DNA of 54,495 bases, taken from contig NZ_JACIBX010000017.1 of assembly GCF_014195545.1 (NCBI RefSeq), positions 1-54,495 on the forward strand, read 5' to 3'. The position numbers were made by a program, and so were the translations under genes. Source of the DNA: Limimaricola variabilis. Lineage in GTDB: Bacteria; Pseudomonadota; Alphaproteobacteria; Rhodobacterales; Rhodobacteraceae. The notes beneath the pieces are model-generated. The model worked only from the letters and a program-made list of their open reading frames with translations, made no database searches and was not told the origin of the DNA. This document shows positions 1-10,201 of the stretch, one piece after another; positions within the stretch are counted from its first letter, which is position 1; the number at the start of each line of letters is the position of its first letter.

Positions 1-75
1 ATCTTCCAGGTCGCCGATTACGGCCTCGTCGCCGACCTGTTCACCGCGCTGCCCGAGCTCACCGAAAAGCTCTGA
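1..75 (+). CDS. etfA: Electron transfer flavoprotein alpha subunit, C-terminal end (partial)
   Basis: The window opens inside an open frame whose last 24 residues (VADYGLVADLFTALPEL and a short tail) match the conserved FAD-domain C-terminus of EtfA. EtfAB carries electrons from acyl-CoA dehydrogenases to ETF-quinone oxidoreductase. The identification rests on a short tail plus context: a 3-hydroxybutyryl-CoA dehydrogenase lies 0.9 kb downstream on the same strand, the usual etfB-etfA-hbdA neighbourhood of Rhodobacterales. A strong hairpin terminator follows at once. Confidence 0.8.
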   Translation: MFQVADYGLVADLFTALPELTEKL

Positions 76-83
76 ACGACAGG

Positions 84-114
84 ACGGCCCGGCGCGAGAC
101 GCCGGGCCGTTTTC
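84..114 (+). terminator. Rho-independent terminator after etfA
   Basis: A perfect 10-bp stem (ACGGCCCGGC at 84-93 with its complement at 101-110), a 7-nt loop and a short T run lie 9 nt after the etfA stop. It separates etfA from the convergent DUF6473 gene. Confidence 0.8.
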
Positions 115-124
115 AACGAACCGC

Positions 125-868
125 TCAGCCGGCCTCGGCCAAGAGGTCGGAGAGCTGCCGCGCCACTGCCAGATGCTGGGCCGGACCGGCGCCGGGCGGC
201 GTGCGGACGATGCCCAGAAGCTTGGGCCGCAACGCATCGAGCATCTCGCGGCTGACGAAGAGCGGCTCGTCGCCGAGATCTCCGCTCTCGACCCGCGTCG
301 GCATCACCACCAGCGTGACCGGCACGCCGATCCGGTCGATCAGCAGCCGCATTCGCTCGCTCCACGCCGTGCGCAGCTCCGCCCGCACCAGTTCGAACCG
401 CGCGGCGCCGCAGCCCTGCAGCGCGCCGAGCATGTGGCGCACGAAGCAGAAATCCGTGAAATCGATCTCCGGATAGAGGGCGCGCAGGGTCGCGGAGGCC
501 CGAAGGAAGCGATCGTTGCGGCGCGGATGCACAGTGAAGAAGCGGTTCGACAACCCCGCCGCCCCGGTGGCCTGCAGCACCACCTGCTCGGCCTCGGCGC
601 AGATCTCCAACAGGGCCGCGTCGTCCAGCAGCGCCCCAGGCCCGGCATGTGGTACGCCCAGATTGATGCAGACCCGGCGCGTCCGGCGTTCGAGCAGGGC
701 GGGGTAGGGGCGCGCGAGCCCCAGCCCGAATGTCTCCGTCCCGCCGACGCAGGCGATGTAGTTGCCCGCCGGTTTCCGCAACGGCGCCCTGACATAGAGG
801 CGCGACCCTTCATAGCGGTCGCGCAGCAGTTTTGGTTCGGCGCCTCGGCCGATCACGTCATGCCGCAT
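125..868 (-). CDS. DUF6473 family protein
   Basis: A 247-residue protein with no signal peptide or membrane segment. The N-terminal part has a GGTETFGLGLARPYP stretch and a later NLGVPHAGP stretch, which I recognise as typical of the DUF6473 family found mainly in Rhodobacterales. Its function is unknown; the glycine-rich GGTETFG and the N-x-G-x-P-x-A-G pattern are loosely reminiscent of SGNH/GSCFA-type hydrolases, but I cannot place a catalytic triad. An in-frame ATG exists 18 nt upstream at 886; I prefer 868 because GAGGGG lies a few bases before it. It lies opposite in strand to etfA and hbdA and so is not part of that operon. Confidence 0.7.
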   Translation of the reverse strand: MRHDVIGRGAEPKLLRDRYEGSRLYVRAPLRKPAGNYIACVGGTETFGLGLARPYPALLERRTRRVCINLGVPHAGPGALLDDAALLEICAEAEQVVLQATGAAGLSNRFFTVHPRRNDRFLRASATLRALYPEIDFTDFCFVRHMLGALQGCGAARFELVRAELRTAWSERMRLLIDRIGVPVTLVVMPTRVESGDLGDEPLFVSREMLDALRPKLLGIVRTPPGAGPAQHLAVARQLSDLLAEAG

Positions 869-1003
869 GGCACACCCCTCACCCATTTTCCCGCCGGAGA
901 GGAAAGCATGAGAGGTTTGCCATATCGCTAAGCCCGACCTGCCCTTGTGACCGGGGGCGGGGCAGACCTATGCTGCGCGCGATACGGCAGGAGGAAGATG
1001 ACG

Positions 1004-1879
1004 ATGGCGATCGAGACGGTAGGCGTGGTGGGCGCGGGGCAGATGGGCAATGGCATCGCCCATGTCTTCGCGCAGGCGGGGTTCGAGGTGCTGATGACCG
1101 ACATCAGCGCCGAGGCGCTGGAAAAGGCGCTGGCGCTGATCGGGCGCAATCTCGACCGTCAGATCGCCAAGGGCACGCTGACCGAAGAGGCGAAGGCCGA
1201 GGCGATGGGCCGGATCTCGACCACGCAGACGCTGACCGATCTGGGACCCTGCGACCTGATCATCGAGGCCGCGACCGAGCGCGAGACGGTCAAGACCGCG
1301 ATCTTCGAGGAGCTGGTGCCGCATCTGGCGAAGCACACGATTCTCACCTCGAACACCTCCTCGATCTCGATCACCCGGCTGGCGAGCCGGACCGATCGTC
1401 CCGAGAAGTTCATGGGTTTCCATTTCATGAACCCGGTGCCGGTGATGCAGCTCGTCGAGCTGATCCGCGGCATCGCCACCGACGAGGAGACCTTCCGCGC
1501 CTGTCTCGAGGTGGTCGAGCGGCTGGGCAAGACCTCCGCGACGTCGGAGGATTTTCCCGCCTTCATCGTCAACCGCATCCTGATGCCGATGATCAACGAG
1601 GCGGTCTACGCGCTGTTCGAGGGGGTCGGGACGGTCGAGGCGATCGACACTTCTCTCAAGCTCGGGGCGAATCACCCGATGGGGCCGCTCGAGCTCGCCG
1701 ATTTCATCGGGCTCGATACCTGTCTGGCGATCATGAACGTGCTGCATGACGGGCTGGCGGACACCAAGTACCGTCCCTGTCCCCTGCTGACCAAATATGT
1801 CGAGGCGGGTTGGTACGGTCGCAAGACCGGGCGCGGCTTCTACGATTATCGCGGCGAAACGCCGGTTCCGACCCGCTGA
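1004..1879 (+). CDS. hbdA: 3-hydroxybutyryl-CoA dehydrogenase
   Basis: A 291-residue enzyme that interconverts acetoacetyl-CoA and 3-hydroxybutyryl-CoA with NAD(P). The N-terminal Rossmann motif [14 protein letters not shown] and the family motif NTSSISIT are present. The downstream [13 protein letters not shown] stretch contains the catalytic His-Glu environment, and the C-terminal 3HCDH domain has [11 protein letters not shown] and KTGRGFYDY. Length matches the short single-function class. AGGAGG at 989-994 lies 9 nt before the ATG at 1004 and only 3 nt before the in-frame ATG at 998, so 1004 is preferred. With etfA it points to short-chain acyl-CoA or polyhydroxybutyrate-linked metabolism. 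Confidence 0.93.
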   Translation: MAIETVGVVGAGQMGNGIAHVFAQAGFEVLMTDISAEALEKALALIGRNLDRQIAKGTLTEEAKAEAMGRISTTQTLTDLGPCDLIIEAATERETVKTAIFEELVPHLAKHTILTSNTSSISITRLASRTDRPEKFMGFHFMNPVPVMQLVELIRGIATDEETFRACLEVVERLGKTSATSEDFPAFIVNRILMPMINEAVYALFEGVGTVEAIDTSLKLGANHPMGPLELADFIGLDTCLAIMNVLHDGLADTKYRPCPLLTKYVEAGWYGRKTGRGFYDYRGETPVPTR

Positions 1880-1886
1880 GGCCGGA

Positions 1887-1914
1887 CGGCGAGGGGGCTC
1901 AGCCCCCCTCGCCG
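1887..1914. terminator. Hairpin between convergent hbdA and HPr gene
   Basis: A perfect 11-bp stem (CGGCGAGGGGG with its complement) around a 6-nt loop. It overlaps the last codons of the HPr gene and lacks a T run on either strand, so bidirectional termination is plausible but not proven. Confidence 0.45.
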
Positions 1915-2171
1915 AAACAGTCGGCGACCAGCGCCTCGATCGCGTCGGCGAGACGTTCAGCCTCGGCGCCCGAGGTTTCGACGTCGATCCATGTTCCGCG
2001 CGAGGCGGCGAGCATCAGGAGACCCATGATGCTGTCGCCGGTGGTGGAAAGGCCGTCCCGGCTCACGGTGGCTTCGGCGTCGAAGGATTCGACGGTTTCT
2101 GCGAGCTTGGCGGAGGCGCGGGCGTGCAAGCCCTTGGTATTGATGATCTGCAGGCGTCTGGTGGTCGTCAT
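1899..2171 (-). CDS. HPr-family phosphocarrier protein
   Basis: A 90-residue HPr protein of the PTS. The active-site His16 sits in KGLHARASAK and the regulatory serine (about residue 47) in GDSIMGLLMLAA, the target of HPr kinase. Its ATG overlaps the EIIA stop by 4 nt, so translation is probably coupled. It is the last gene of the chvI-chvG-hprK-rapZ-EIIA-HPr operon. Alphaproteobacteria of this type generally lack sugar permeases for this branch and use it for regulation. No enzyme I gene is in the window. Confidence 0.95.
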   Translation of the reverse strand: MTTTRRLQIINTKGLHARASAKLAETVESFDAEATVSRDGLSTTGDSIMGLLMLAASRGTWIDVETSGAEAERLADAIEALVADCFGEGG

Positions 2172-2587
2172 GTCCCGGTGCGTGTCTCCGTCTGCAGCCC
2201 CGAATCGACGATCAGGCTGTCGATGTATTTGCGGCCCGCCGTAAGCGCCGCGCGCACCGCCTCGGGGACGGTTTTGCCACGCGACTTGGCGAGCTTGATG
2301 AGCATCGGGAGATTGGCGCCGTAGAGGATTCGCCGGTCCGAGACCGAGCAGGCCCTGAGCGAGAGGTTCGAGGGCGAGCCGCCGAACATGTCGGTGACGA
2401 TCACCACCCCGTCGCCGGTATCGACGGAATCCGCGGCGGCGCAGATCTCATCCTGCTTGGCCCCGCGGTCGTCGTCGGGGAGGATGGTGATGGCGATGAC
2501 CCCGGTCTGGCGCCCCACCACGTGTTCCACGGCGGCGAGGTATTCGCGTGCGAGCCCCCCATGGGCCACGATGACGATTCCGATCAC
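2168..2587 (-). CDS. PTS mannose-type EIIA component
   Basis: A 139-residue single-domain EIIA of the mannose (Man) family. The phosphorylated histidine is His9 in [10 protein letters not shown], and [10 protein letters not shown] is the conserved second motif. There are no attached IIB, IIC or IID domains, so the role is regulatory phosphate acceptance from HPr rather than sugar uptake (inference from the family and the operon). It overlaps rapZ upstream and the HPr gene downstream by 4 nt each. Confidence 0.93.
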   Translation of the reverse strand: MIGIVIVAHGGLAREYLAAVEHVVGRQTGVIAITILPDDDRGAKQDEICAAADSVDTGDGVVIVTDMFGGSPSNLSLRACSVSDRRILYGANLPMLIKLAKSRGKTVPEAVRAALTAGRKYIDSLIVDSGLQTETRTGT

Positions 2588-3534
2588 GCGACTTGTCCCC
2601 GTACGGCCGGCGGGCTCCCCGTCCCGGCGCGGCGTTCCAGCTCCCTGTGACGTTTAGACACCTGCCACCCCTCCTCTGCAAGGGTCTTGGCGAAACGCTC
2701 GGTCACGGCGACCGAACGGTGTTGCCCGCCGGTGCAGCCGAAGCCGATGGCGAGGTGCGTCTTGCCCTCGGCGTGGTAGGCGGGCAGGAGCGGCACCAGA
2801 AAATCGCACATCGAGGTGAAGAAGCCGTCAAAGCGGGGATCGCCGGCGACATGGGCGTCCACCGCGTCGTCCCGTCCATCGAGCGGCCGCAGCGCCGGCT
2901 CCCAGTGCGGGTTGCGCAGGAAGCGGCAGTCGATCACGAGGTCGAGCCCGCGCGGAAGGCCGCGCTTATAGGAGAAACTGTGCAGCGTCACCGCGAGGGT
3001 CCGGCCCTCGGGCGGCGCGAACCAGCGCTCGATTTCGGCCCGACCTTCATGCGGCGACAGGCCAGTGGTGTCGACTAGGACGTCCGCCCGGGCCCGGACC
3101 GGGCCGAGCAGGTCCCGCTCGCGGGCGATCCCGGCGGCCGGGCTGTCGGCCGGGGCCAGCGGATGGCGGCGCCGGGTCTCGGAATAGCGGCGGACCAGCT
3201 CGTCCTCGTCGCAGTCGAGGTAGAGCACCTGCAGTGCCACTCCCGGCGCCGAGGCGAGGCGGTCGATCGCGTCGATCAGAGCGTCGGTGGTGAAATCCCG
3301 GTTGCGCACGTCGAGGCCGAGCGCCAGCGGCTGCGACAGCGGTGGCCCGTCGAGCAGGCGCGGCAGTAGCGACAGCGGCAGGTTGTCGATCACCTCGTGG
3401 CCGAGATCCTCGAGCACGTTGATCGCCGTGCTGCGGCCCGCCCCGGATGGGCCGGTCACCAGCACAAGCGACTGGCGCCCGTCCTCGGGCGGGATGTCGG
3501 ATTGGGTGGGGGCAAGTGCAGGGTCGGGTATCAT
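2584..3534 (-). CDS. rapZ: RapZ, RNase adapter / nucleotide-binding protein
   Basis: A 316-residue protein with a P-loop GPSGAGRS (residues 28-35) and [11 protein letters not shown], both characteristic of RapZ (YvcJ/YhbJ). The C-terminal domain has [19 protein letters not shown] and the [10 protein letters not shown] motif. In enterobacteria RapZ binds small RNAs and directs RNase E to the GlmZ sRNA; in alphaproteobacteria its target is less clear. Start ATG overlaps the hprK stop by 4 nt with GGAGAGAG upstream. Genetic linkage to hprK and the PTS genes is the standard arrangement. Confidence 0.95.
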   Translation of the reverse strand: MIPDPALAPTQSDIPPEDGRQSLVLVTGPSGAGRSTAINVLEDLGHEVIDNLPLSLLPRLLDGPPLSQPLALGLDVRNRDFTTDALIDAIDRLASAPGVALQVLYLDCDEDELVRRYSETRRRHPLAPADSPAAGIARERDLLGPVRARADVLVDTTGLSPHEGRAEIERWFAPPEGRTLAVTLHSFSYKRGLPRGLDLVIDCRFLRNPHWEPALRPLDGRDDAVDAHVAGDPRFDGFFTSMCDFLVPLLPAYHAEGKTHLAIGFGCTGGQHRSVAVTERFAKTLAEEGWQVSKRHRELERRAGTGSPPAVRGQVA

Positions 3535-3977
3535 GTCTCTCTCCGTCCTGCCTTGAGATACTGCAGGATCGCGGGCGCGAAATGGCCCGTCCCGACATCG
3601 TGAAGCAGCGGGAGGGAACAGCCCAGATACGTGACGCTACGTTCCGGTGGAAGACGTTCCGTCTCCGGGGTGCCGCGCGCGACGGCCAGAACCAGCCGGA
3701 CCGGTCCCGCAGGCACGGCGTTGAGAAGCCCGACGCCGCGCGCCTCGATCAGCCCGGCGATGGTGGCGGGGCAGGCGGCGCGCAACCCGCCATCGGGCTG
3801 GCGCGACAGCAATACCTGGTCATCCGCGACCAGATCGCAGCCCAGCGCCATCAGCGCCAGCGCCAGCGCCGACTTGCCGCTGCCCGAGGGTCCGATGATC
3901 AGCAGGCCGCGTCCCTGCCAGGCGACACAGCTCGCATGCAGGGCGAGCGGCGCGTCGATGTCGCCGCCGCCGTTCAG
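3531..3977 (-). CDS. hprK: HPr kinase/phosphorylase (short alphaproteobacterial form), start uncertain
   Basis: The protein consists of the C-terminal kinase domain only, as is usual in alphaproteobacteria: [13 protein letters not shown], Walker A GPSGSGKS, then LVADDQVLL and the ARGVGLLN segment. It phosphorylates the regulatory serine of HPr. No ATG, GTG or TTG in this frame lies between well inside chvG and the conserved HAS motif. The start given is a CTG at 3977 that overlaps the chvG TGA as CTGA (148 residues). A second CTG at 3941 would give 136 residues and match homologues that begin just before HAS. Function is secure; the start is not. Confidence 0.85.
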   Translation of the reverse strand: MNGGGDIDAPLALHASCVAWQGRGLLIIGPSGSGKSALALALMALGCDLVADDQVLLSRQPDGGLRAACPATIAGLIEARGVGLLNAVPAGPVRLVLAVARGTPETERLPPERSVTYLGCSLPLLHDVGTGHFAPAILQYLKAGRRET

Positions 3978-5701
3978 ATCGGGAGGCCCACGACGAATCG
4001 CGCGCCGAGGGGCTCGGAGGTCGGATCGGCATCTGTCGGGCGGATGTTCTCGGCCCAGATGACGCCGCCATGCGCTTCGACGATCTGCTTGGAGATGGCG
4101 AGGCCGAGGCCGGAATTGTTGCCGAACTGCTGCTCGGGGCGCTCCGAGTAGAAGCGCTGGAAGATCTTGGTCAGCGCCTCCTCGGGGATGCCGGGGCCGG
4201 TATCCTCGACCACGACCAGCACCCTGTTCTCGCGCTGCCGTGCCCAGACCCGGATCGCGTCGCCATCCTCGCAAAACGAGATGGCGTTGGTGATCAGGTT
4301 GACGAAGACCTGCGCCAACCGCCCCTCGAGGCCCTGGATCTGGATCGGCCGCGAAGGCAGGTCGGCGATGAAGTCGATGCCCTTGAGCGCGGCCTCCCGG
4401 CCGAGGAAATCGTTGAGGTTCGACAGCATCCGCAGCAGGTCGAAGCTCTCCTCCTCCTCCTTGACCAGCTCGGCGTCGAGCCGCGAGGCGTTGGAGATGT
4501 CGGAGACCAGCCGGTCGAGCCGACGCACATCGTGCTCGATCACGTCAAGCAGCTTCTCGCGGTGGTCCTCGCGCTTCACGACCCGCAGGCTGCCGACCGC
4601 GGAGCGCAGCGAGGCGAGCGGGTTCTTGATCTCGTGGGCGACGTCGGCCGCGAATTGCTCGTTGCCTTCGATCCGGTCGTAGAGCGCGGCCACCATGCCC
4701 CTCAACGCCGCCGAAAGCCGGCCGATCTCGTCGGGGCGGGCGGTGAGGTCGGGGATCCGCACCTTGGTGGGGGCGAATTTGCGGGCGTTGCGGTCGCGTC
4801 CGGTCTCGGCGGCCGCGGCCAGCTCCGAGAGCGGGTTGGCGATGGTCGAGGCGAGAACGAGGCTGAGGCCGATCGAGACCAGCATGCCGACCACGAACAT
4901 CTGCAGCACCTGCTCGCGTTCACGCCGGACCAGCGCGTCGATCTCGCCCGCGGCCGAAGTCACGGCGACGACGCCGACGGCGCGACGGCCCTGCTCGATC
5001 GGGGTGGCGATGGCGAAGATCGTGCGGCCTTGGGCGTCGGTGCGGGTCTGCACCGCCGTGCCGCCGGCCAGCGCCGGCGAAACCAGCGCCTGCGCCGCGT
5101 CGGCCGTGCCGAAGGCCGGCGGTGGCAGGCTCGCCGGCGACAGCAGCCCGGCGAGGGCCTCCCAGGCGGAGTTGAGCAGATCGGTCAGCACGGTGCCGCC
5201 GGTGCCCAGTTCCAGCCCGGCGACCACGTCGGTGTCGCGCGCCACGGCCTCGCCGACCAGCTGGCCCGAGGGATCGAAGATCCGCAGCTCGATGCCGTCG
5301 CGCAGGTCGAGCGAATCGAGCGTGGCGTCGACGTCGAGCCCGTCGCCGGTGATCAGGTTGACCGGCGCGCCGGCCGGCAGCTGCACCTCGAACAGGTCGG
5401 CGATCAGCTCGGCCTGGCTGACCAGAGAGGAGGCGCGCTGGAAGGCGAGGTTGTCGCGCGAGGGCGCGAGGTAGAGCATTCCCGCGACCAGCAGCAGCAG
5501 CGCGATCAGGTTGAAGGTGATGATCTTGCGCGCCAGCGGCGAGCGGTTGAGCTGCACCAGCCGGCGGCGCGGCCGTCGCTCGGCATTCGGCGTGACCCAA
5601 TCCTCGCCCAGCACCACCCGATCGCGCGGCTCCTCGCCCCGCTTGGCGGCGCGGCGGACCGAGTTTAGATCCCGCACGTCGATCTGGGGGGCGGCGGTCA
5701 T
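3974..5701 (-). CDS. chvG: Sensor histidine kinase ChvG (ExoS-type)
   Basis: A 575-residue inner-membrane kinase. One membrane segment is at about 60-80 (ITFNLIALLLLVAGMLYL) and the second at about 268-288, enclosing a periplasmic sensor domain of about 185 residues. A HAMP region follows. The phospho-acceptor is His356 in ADVAHEIKNPLAS. The ATPase domain has NLITNAISF, EDTGPGIPEE and SGLGLAISKQIVEAHGG. ChvG/ChvI governs acid, envelope and host-related responses in alphaproteobacteria. It lies 30 nt behind chvI and its stop overlaps the presumed hprK start. Confidence 0.95.
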   Translation of the reverse strand: MTAAPQIDVRDLNSVRRAAKRGEEPRDRVVLGEDWVTPNAERRPRRRLVQLNRSPLARKIITFNLIALLLLVAGMLYLAPSRDNLAFQRASSLVSQAELIADLFEVQLPAGAPVNLITGDGLDVDATLDSLDLRDGIELRIFDPSGQLVGEAVARDTDVVAGLELGTGGTVLTDLLNSAWEALAGLLSPASLPPPAFGTADAAQALVSPALAGGTAVQTRTDAQGRTIFAIATPIEQGRRAVGVVAVTSAAGEIDALVRREREQVLQMFVVGMLVSIGLSLVLASTIANPLSELAAAAETGRDRNARKFAPTKVRIPDLTARPDEIGRLSAALRGMVAALYDRIEGNEQFAADVAHEIKNPLASLRSAVGSLRVVKREDHREKLLDVIEHDVRRLDRLVSDISNASRLDAELVKEEEESFDLLRMLSNLNDFLGREAALKGIDFIADLPSRPIQIQGLEGRLAQVFVNLITNAISFCEDGDAIRVWARQRENRVLVVVEDTGPGIPEEALTKIFQRFYSERPEQQFGNNSGLGLAISKQIVEAHGGVIWAENIRPTDADPTSEPLGARFVVGLPI

Positions 5702-5731
5702 GCTGCGCTCATCTCTCCAGGGGTTGGACGA

Positions 5732-6433
5732 TCATTCCTCGTTGTAGCGATAGCCGATCCCGTAAAGGGTCTCGATCGCCGAGAAATCCGGATCCGCGTT
5801 GCGCATCTTCTTGCGCAGGCGCTTGATGTGGCTGTCGATGGTGCGGTCGTCGACATAGACCTGATCGTCATAGGCCACGTCCATCAGCTGGTCGCGGCTC
5901 TTCACGAAGCCGGGGCGCTGGGCCAGCGCCTGCAGCAGCAGGAACTCGGTCACTGTGAGCGAGACGTCCTTGCCCTTCCAGGTCACCGCGTGGCGCAGCG
6001 GGTCCATGGTCAGCTGGCCACGTTCCATGACCTTGTTGTCCTCGGTCACCTCGACCGTCTCGCCCGAGATCGCCTCCTGGCGGCGCAGCAGCGCGCGGAT
6101 GCGTTCCACGAGCAAGCGCTGGGAGAACGGCTTCTTGACGTAGTCGTCGGCGCCCATCCGCAGCCCGAGCACCTCGTCGATCTCGTCATCCTTGGAGGTC
6201 AGGAAGATCACCGGCATCTGGGTCTTCTGGCGCAGCCGCTGCAGCAGATCCATGCCGTCCATGCGCGGCATCTTGATGTCGAGCACGGCCATGTCGGGCA
6301 GCTTCTTGTTGAAGGCATCGAGCGCCATCTGCCCATCATTGTAGGTCTCGACCTCGAAACCCTCGGCTTCCAGGGTCATCGACACCGACGTCAGGATGTT
6401 CCTGTCGTCATCCACAAGCGCGATCTTCGACAT
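5732..6433 (-). CDS. chvI: Response regulator ChvI (OmpR family)
   Basis: A 233-residue transcription factor with an N-terminal receiver domain (acidic DDD at 8-10, phospho-acceptor Asp52 in [11 protein letters not shown], conserved Lys near 101 in KKPF). Its C-terminal OmpR-type winged helix contains [20 protein letters not shown] and the [14 protein letters not shown] recognition region. It is the first gene of the six-gene minus-strand operon and is divergent from pckA; in rhizobia ChvI influences central carbon genes, so shared control over the intergenic region is plausible (inference). Confidence 0.96.
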   Translation of the reverse strand: MSKIALVDDDRNILTSVSMTLEAEGFEVETYNDGQMALDAFNKKLPDMAVLDIKMPRMDGMDLLQRLRQKTQMPVIFLTSKDDEIDEVLGLRMGADDYVKKPFSQRLLVERIRALLRRQEAISGETVEVTEDNKVMERGQLTMDPLRHAVTWKGKDVSLTVTEFLLLQALAQRPGFVKSRDQLMDVAYDDQVYVDDRTIDSHIKRLRKKMRNADPDFSAIETLYGIGYRYNEE

Positions 6434-6752
6434 CGGATCCCTTTCCAGCTCGGATTCTTATTGATGGGCCTCGTTCCGTCATCCCGTGTTCATCTGCACG
6501 GATCAAGTGCGCACAGCGAATCGCGGCCCCAAAGACGCCCCATTTGCGCCGAAATGCGATAACCAATGGCTAAAATGCCGCACCTTCGCCGCACGCGGTC
6601 GTACGGGTTGCCGCTAGGGCAGGCTCCGGCTCGGGCTGGTTGCGTTAACAGTTCGTATGGTTGCGCTAACTGGATGGCCGCCTTGGAAATCATCATGTTA
6701 AGCCGCTTTGCAGCGGGGCCGGGTGTCGGCTCCAATGGAAGGAGCCGGTCAG
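6434..6752. promoter_or_regulatory. Divergent chvI/pckA intergenic region with tandem TTGCGYTAAC repeats
   Basis: This 319-bp gene-free stretch must hold the promoters of both chvI (leftward) and pckA (rightward). The clearest structure is a near-exact direct repeat, GTTGCGTTAACAG at 6639-6651 and GTTGCGCTAACTG at 6660-6672, spaced 21 bp start to start, about two helical turns on one face of the DNA. It lies about 80-115 bp before the pckA start. This looks like a pair of operator half-sites, but the regulator is unknown. No convincing -35/-10 pair is visible by eye. Confidence 0.5.
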
Positions 6753-8351
<1,599 letters not shown>

Positions 8352-8363
8352 GCGCAGCACACC

Positions 8364-8395
8364 GTCCCGCGGGGGAGGGGAGACCCCCGCGGGAC
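8364..8395 (+). terminator. Hairpin terminator after pckA
   Basis: A perfect 12-bp GC stem (GTCCCGCGGGGG at 8364-8375 with its complement at 8384-8395) and an 8-nt loop lie 12 nt after the pckA stop. The trailing T content is poor. Confidence 0.65.
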
Positions 8396-8452
8396 GCTTG
8401 ACTCCGGGCCGGCTAGGGCCACCCATTCGGCAAAGAGCCCCGGAGAACCGCC

Positions 8453-9436
8453 ATGCCCCTGCCGTTCCGCGCCGTGCTTGGCGCCGCCCTGATCGCCGCC
8501 GTGCCGCTTGCCGCGCAAGAGAACGCGCAGGAGGGTGAAACGCCCGAGGCGGAAATCGACCTGTCCCAACTGATGGTGGTCGCGCCCTGGCCCCGCCCGC
8601 TGCCGCTCTCGGACGGGCAGGCCGGGCTGTCGGACCGGATTTCCTACGAGGTCGAGGGCGCGCCCGTCTATGGCACGCTGGCGCTGCCGCCCGGCCCGCC
8701 GCCGCCGGTCGTGCTGCTGCTGCACGGCTTCACCGGTGACCGCGACGAGCTCGGGATCGAGGGCGTAGGCGAAGGCGTGTTCCGCCGCACCGCGCGGCTG
8801 CTGGCCGAGGCGGGCTATGCCAGCCTGCGGATCGATTTCCGGGGCTCGGGCGAGAGCGTCGAGGGGTTCGACTTCTCGCAGACCACCTTCGACAGCCAGA
8901 TCGCCGATGCCCGCGCCGCGCTGGACTGGCTGGCCGAGGACGACCGCCTGCGCGGGCCGCTCTACGTGATCGGCTGGGGGCAGGGCGGGTTGGTCGCGGC
9001 CGGTCTGGCCGGCGACGGCGCTCCGGTCGAGGCGATGGCACTCTGGGCGGGGATCGCCGATCCGCAGATCACCTTCGCCACGCTGTTCGGCCCCGAAACG
9101 CTGGAGCGCGGCGTGCTGTCCGAGGCACCGACCGAGGTAATCCTGCCCTGGGGCGCGCAGGTGACGCTCGCGCAGCCCTTCTTCGAAGGCATCCTCGACG
9201 CGGATCCGCTGGCCGACATCGCCCGCTATTCCGGCCCGCTCTTCGTCGCCCAAGGCAGCGAGGACGCGACCGTCGACCCGGCCCAGGCCGAGATGTGGCT
9301 GACGGCGCATGGTGGTCCCGACGAGCTCTGGCTGCGCGAGATGGACCATGGTTTCGACATCCACGAGGGGCCCGAGCGGCTCGACGAGATGGTAGCGGCC
9401 AGCGTTGCCTTCTTCGACATGTTGGGCGCGCCCTAG
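8453..9436 (+). CDS. Secreted alpha/beta-hydrolase fold protein with degenerate nucleophile elbow
   Basis: A 327-residue protein with a signal peptide (MPLPFRAVLGAALIAAVPLAAQ). The fold is visible in VVLLLHGFTGDRDE (oxyanion region), YASLRIDFRGSGES and a C-terminal QGSEDATVDPAQAE / MDHGFDIHE pair that supplies the usual Asp and His. The nucleophile elbow expected as G-x-S-x-G reads GWGQG: residue 176 is Gly, encoded by GGG at 8978-8980. The fold is therefore clear but hydrolase activity is doubtful. It may have a binding role or use another nucleophile. GGAGAA lies before the ATG. Its stop overlaps that of the RNase T2 gene on the other strand. Confidence 0.8.
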   Translation: MPLPFRAVLGAALIAAVPLAAQENAQEGETPEAEIDLSQLMVVAPWPRPLPLSDGQAGLSDRISYEVEGAPVYGTLALPPGPPPPVVLLLHGFTGDRDELGIEGVGEGVFRRTARLLAEAGYASLRIDFRGSGESVEGFDFSQTTFDSQIADARAALDWLAEDDRLRGPLYVIGWGQGGLVAAGLAGDGAPVEAMALWAGIADPQITFATLFGPETLERGVLSEAPTEVILPWGAQVTLAQPFFEGILDADPLADIARYSGPLFVAQGSEDATVDPAQAEMWLTAHGGPDELWLREMDHGFDIHEGPERLDEMVAASVAFFDMLGAP

Positions 9437-10068
9437 CGGATCGGCGGCATCAGCGCGTCGGACAGCGTGCAGTCGCGGATCACGTCGGCGCCGCAGTCGC
9501 GCGGCTCCAGGTCACGGGTCAGGCAGATCCGCACCTCCTGCACCATCCCGTCGCGGCAAGTCACGGTGAGCCCGTCGGCGGAAAGGTCGGGATTGTCGCG
9601 CAGGAAGGCCTCCTCCACCACGGCGGCGGGCAGGGCGATCTCGCGGTCGAGCCGGCGGAATTCCTCGGGGCGCTCGATCATCGTATAGGCGTCGCGGGCG
9701 GTCTCGAAATAGGCCTCGGACGACAGGCCGGCGCAGGTGCCGTGCTTCTTCCATTGATGCCAGGCCGAGGCGCCAGTGCCCATGATGTCGGCCATCGCCG
9801 CCGTTTCGCTGCGCGAGGGCGGCCGTACATCGGTCGGGCAGTAATCCGGCCAGCCGGTTTCGTATTGCGGCCACAGCCCATGCAGCACCCAGCCCAGATC
9901 GCGGCTGTCGTCGCATTGCTCGGAGCCGCGCGCCGCGCCCTCGCGGGTGCACCAGCCGGGCGACCAGCTCAGGCTCAGCACGTAATAATCGAAATCCCCC
10001 GCCTGGTCGGCCCGCAGCGGTCCGGCGATCAGCATGAGCGCGATCGCGGCTCTTGTCGTGCAGGTCAT
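9433..10068 (-). CDS. Secreted ribonuclease T2 family protein
   Basis: A 211-residue protein with a signal peptide (MTCTTRAAIALMLIAGPLRA). Both catalytic segments are intact: CAS I as WVLHGLWPQYE and CAS II as WHQWKKHGTC, each with its histidine, plus the conserved opening YYVLSLSWSPGWC. Cysteines are placed for disulphides, fitting a periplasmic or extracellular enzyme that degrades RNA for nutrient recovery. GAGGAAAG lies about 8 nt before the ATG. The gene converges on, and overlaps by 4 nt, the alpha/beta-hydrolase gene. Confidence 0.92.
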   Translation of the reverse strand: MTCTTRAAIALMLIAGPLRADQAGDFDYYVLSLSWSPGWCTREGAARGSEQCDDSRDLGWVLHGLWPQYETGWPDYCPTDVRPPSRSETAAMADIMGTGASAWHQWKKHGTCAGLSSEAYFETARDAYTMIERPEEFRRLDREIALPAAVVEEAFLRDNPDLSADGLTVTCRDGMVQEVRICLTRDLEPRDCGADVIRDCTLSDALMPPIR

Positions 10069-10201
10069 TTATGTCTTTCCTCGATGGCCCATGATCCCTA
10101 TATAGCCCGTTGAGTTCCCCGAAAACGAGAACCGGGACCGCTGCCGCGGTCCGCCCCAGGCCGGGGCCGGGGGAAGACGTGTCTTTCGAAAGGGTGTTCA
10201 C

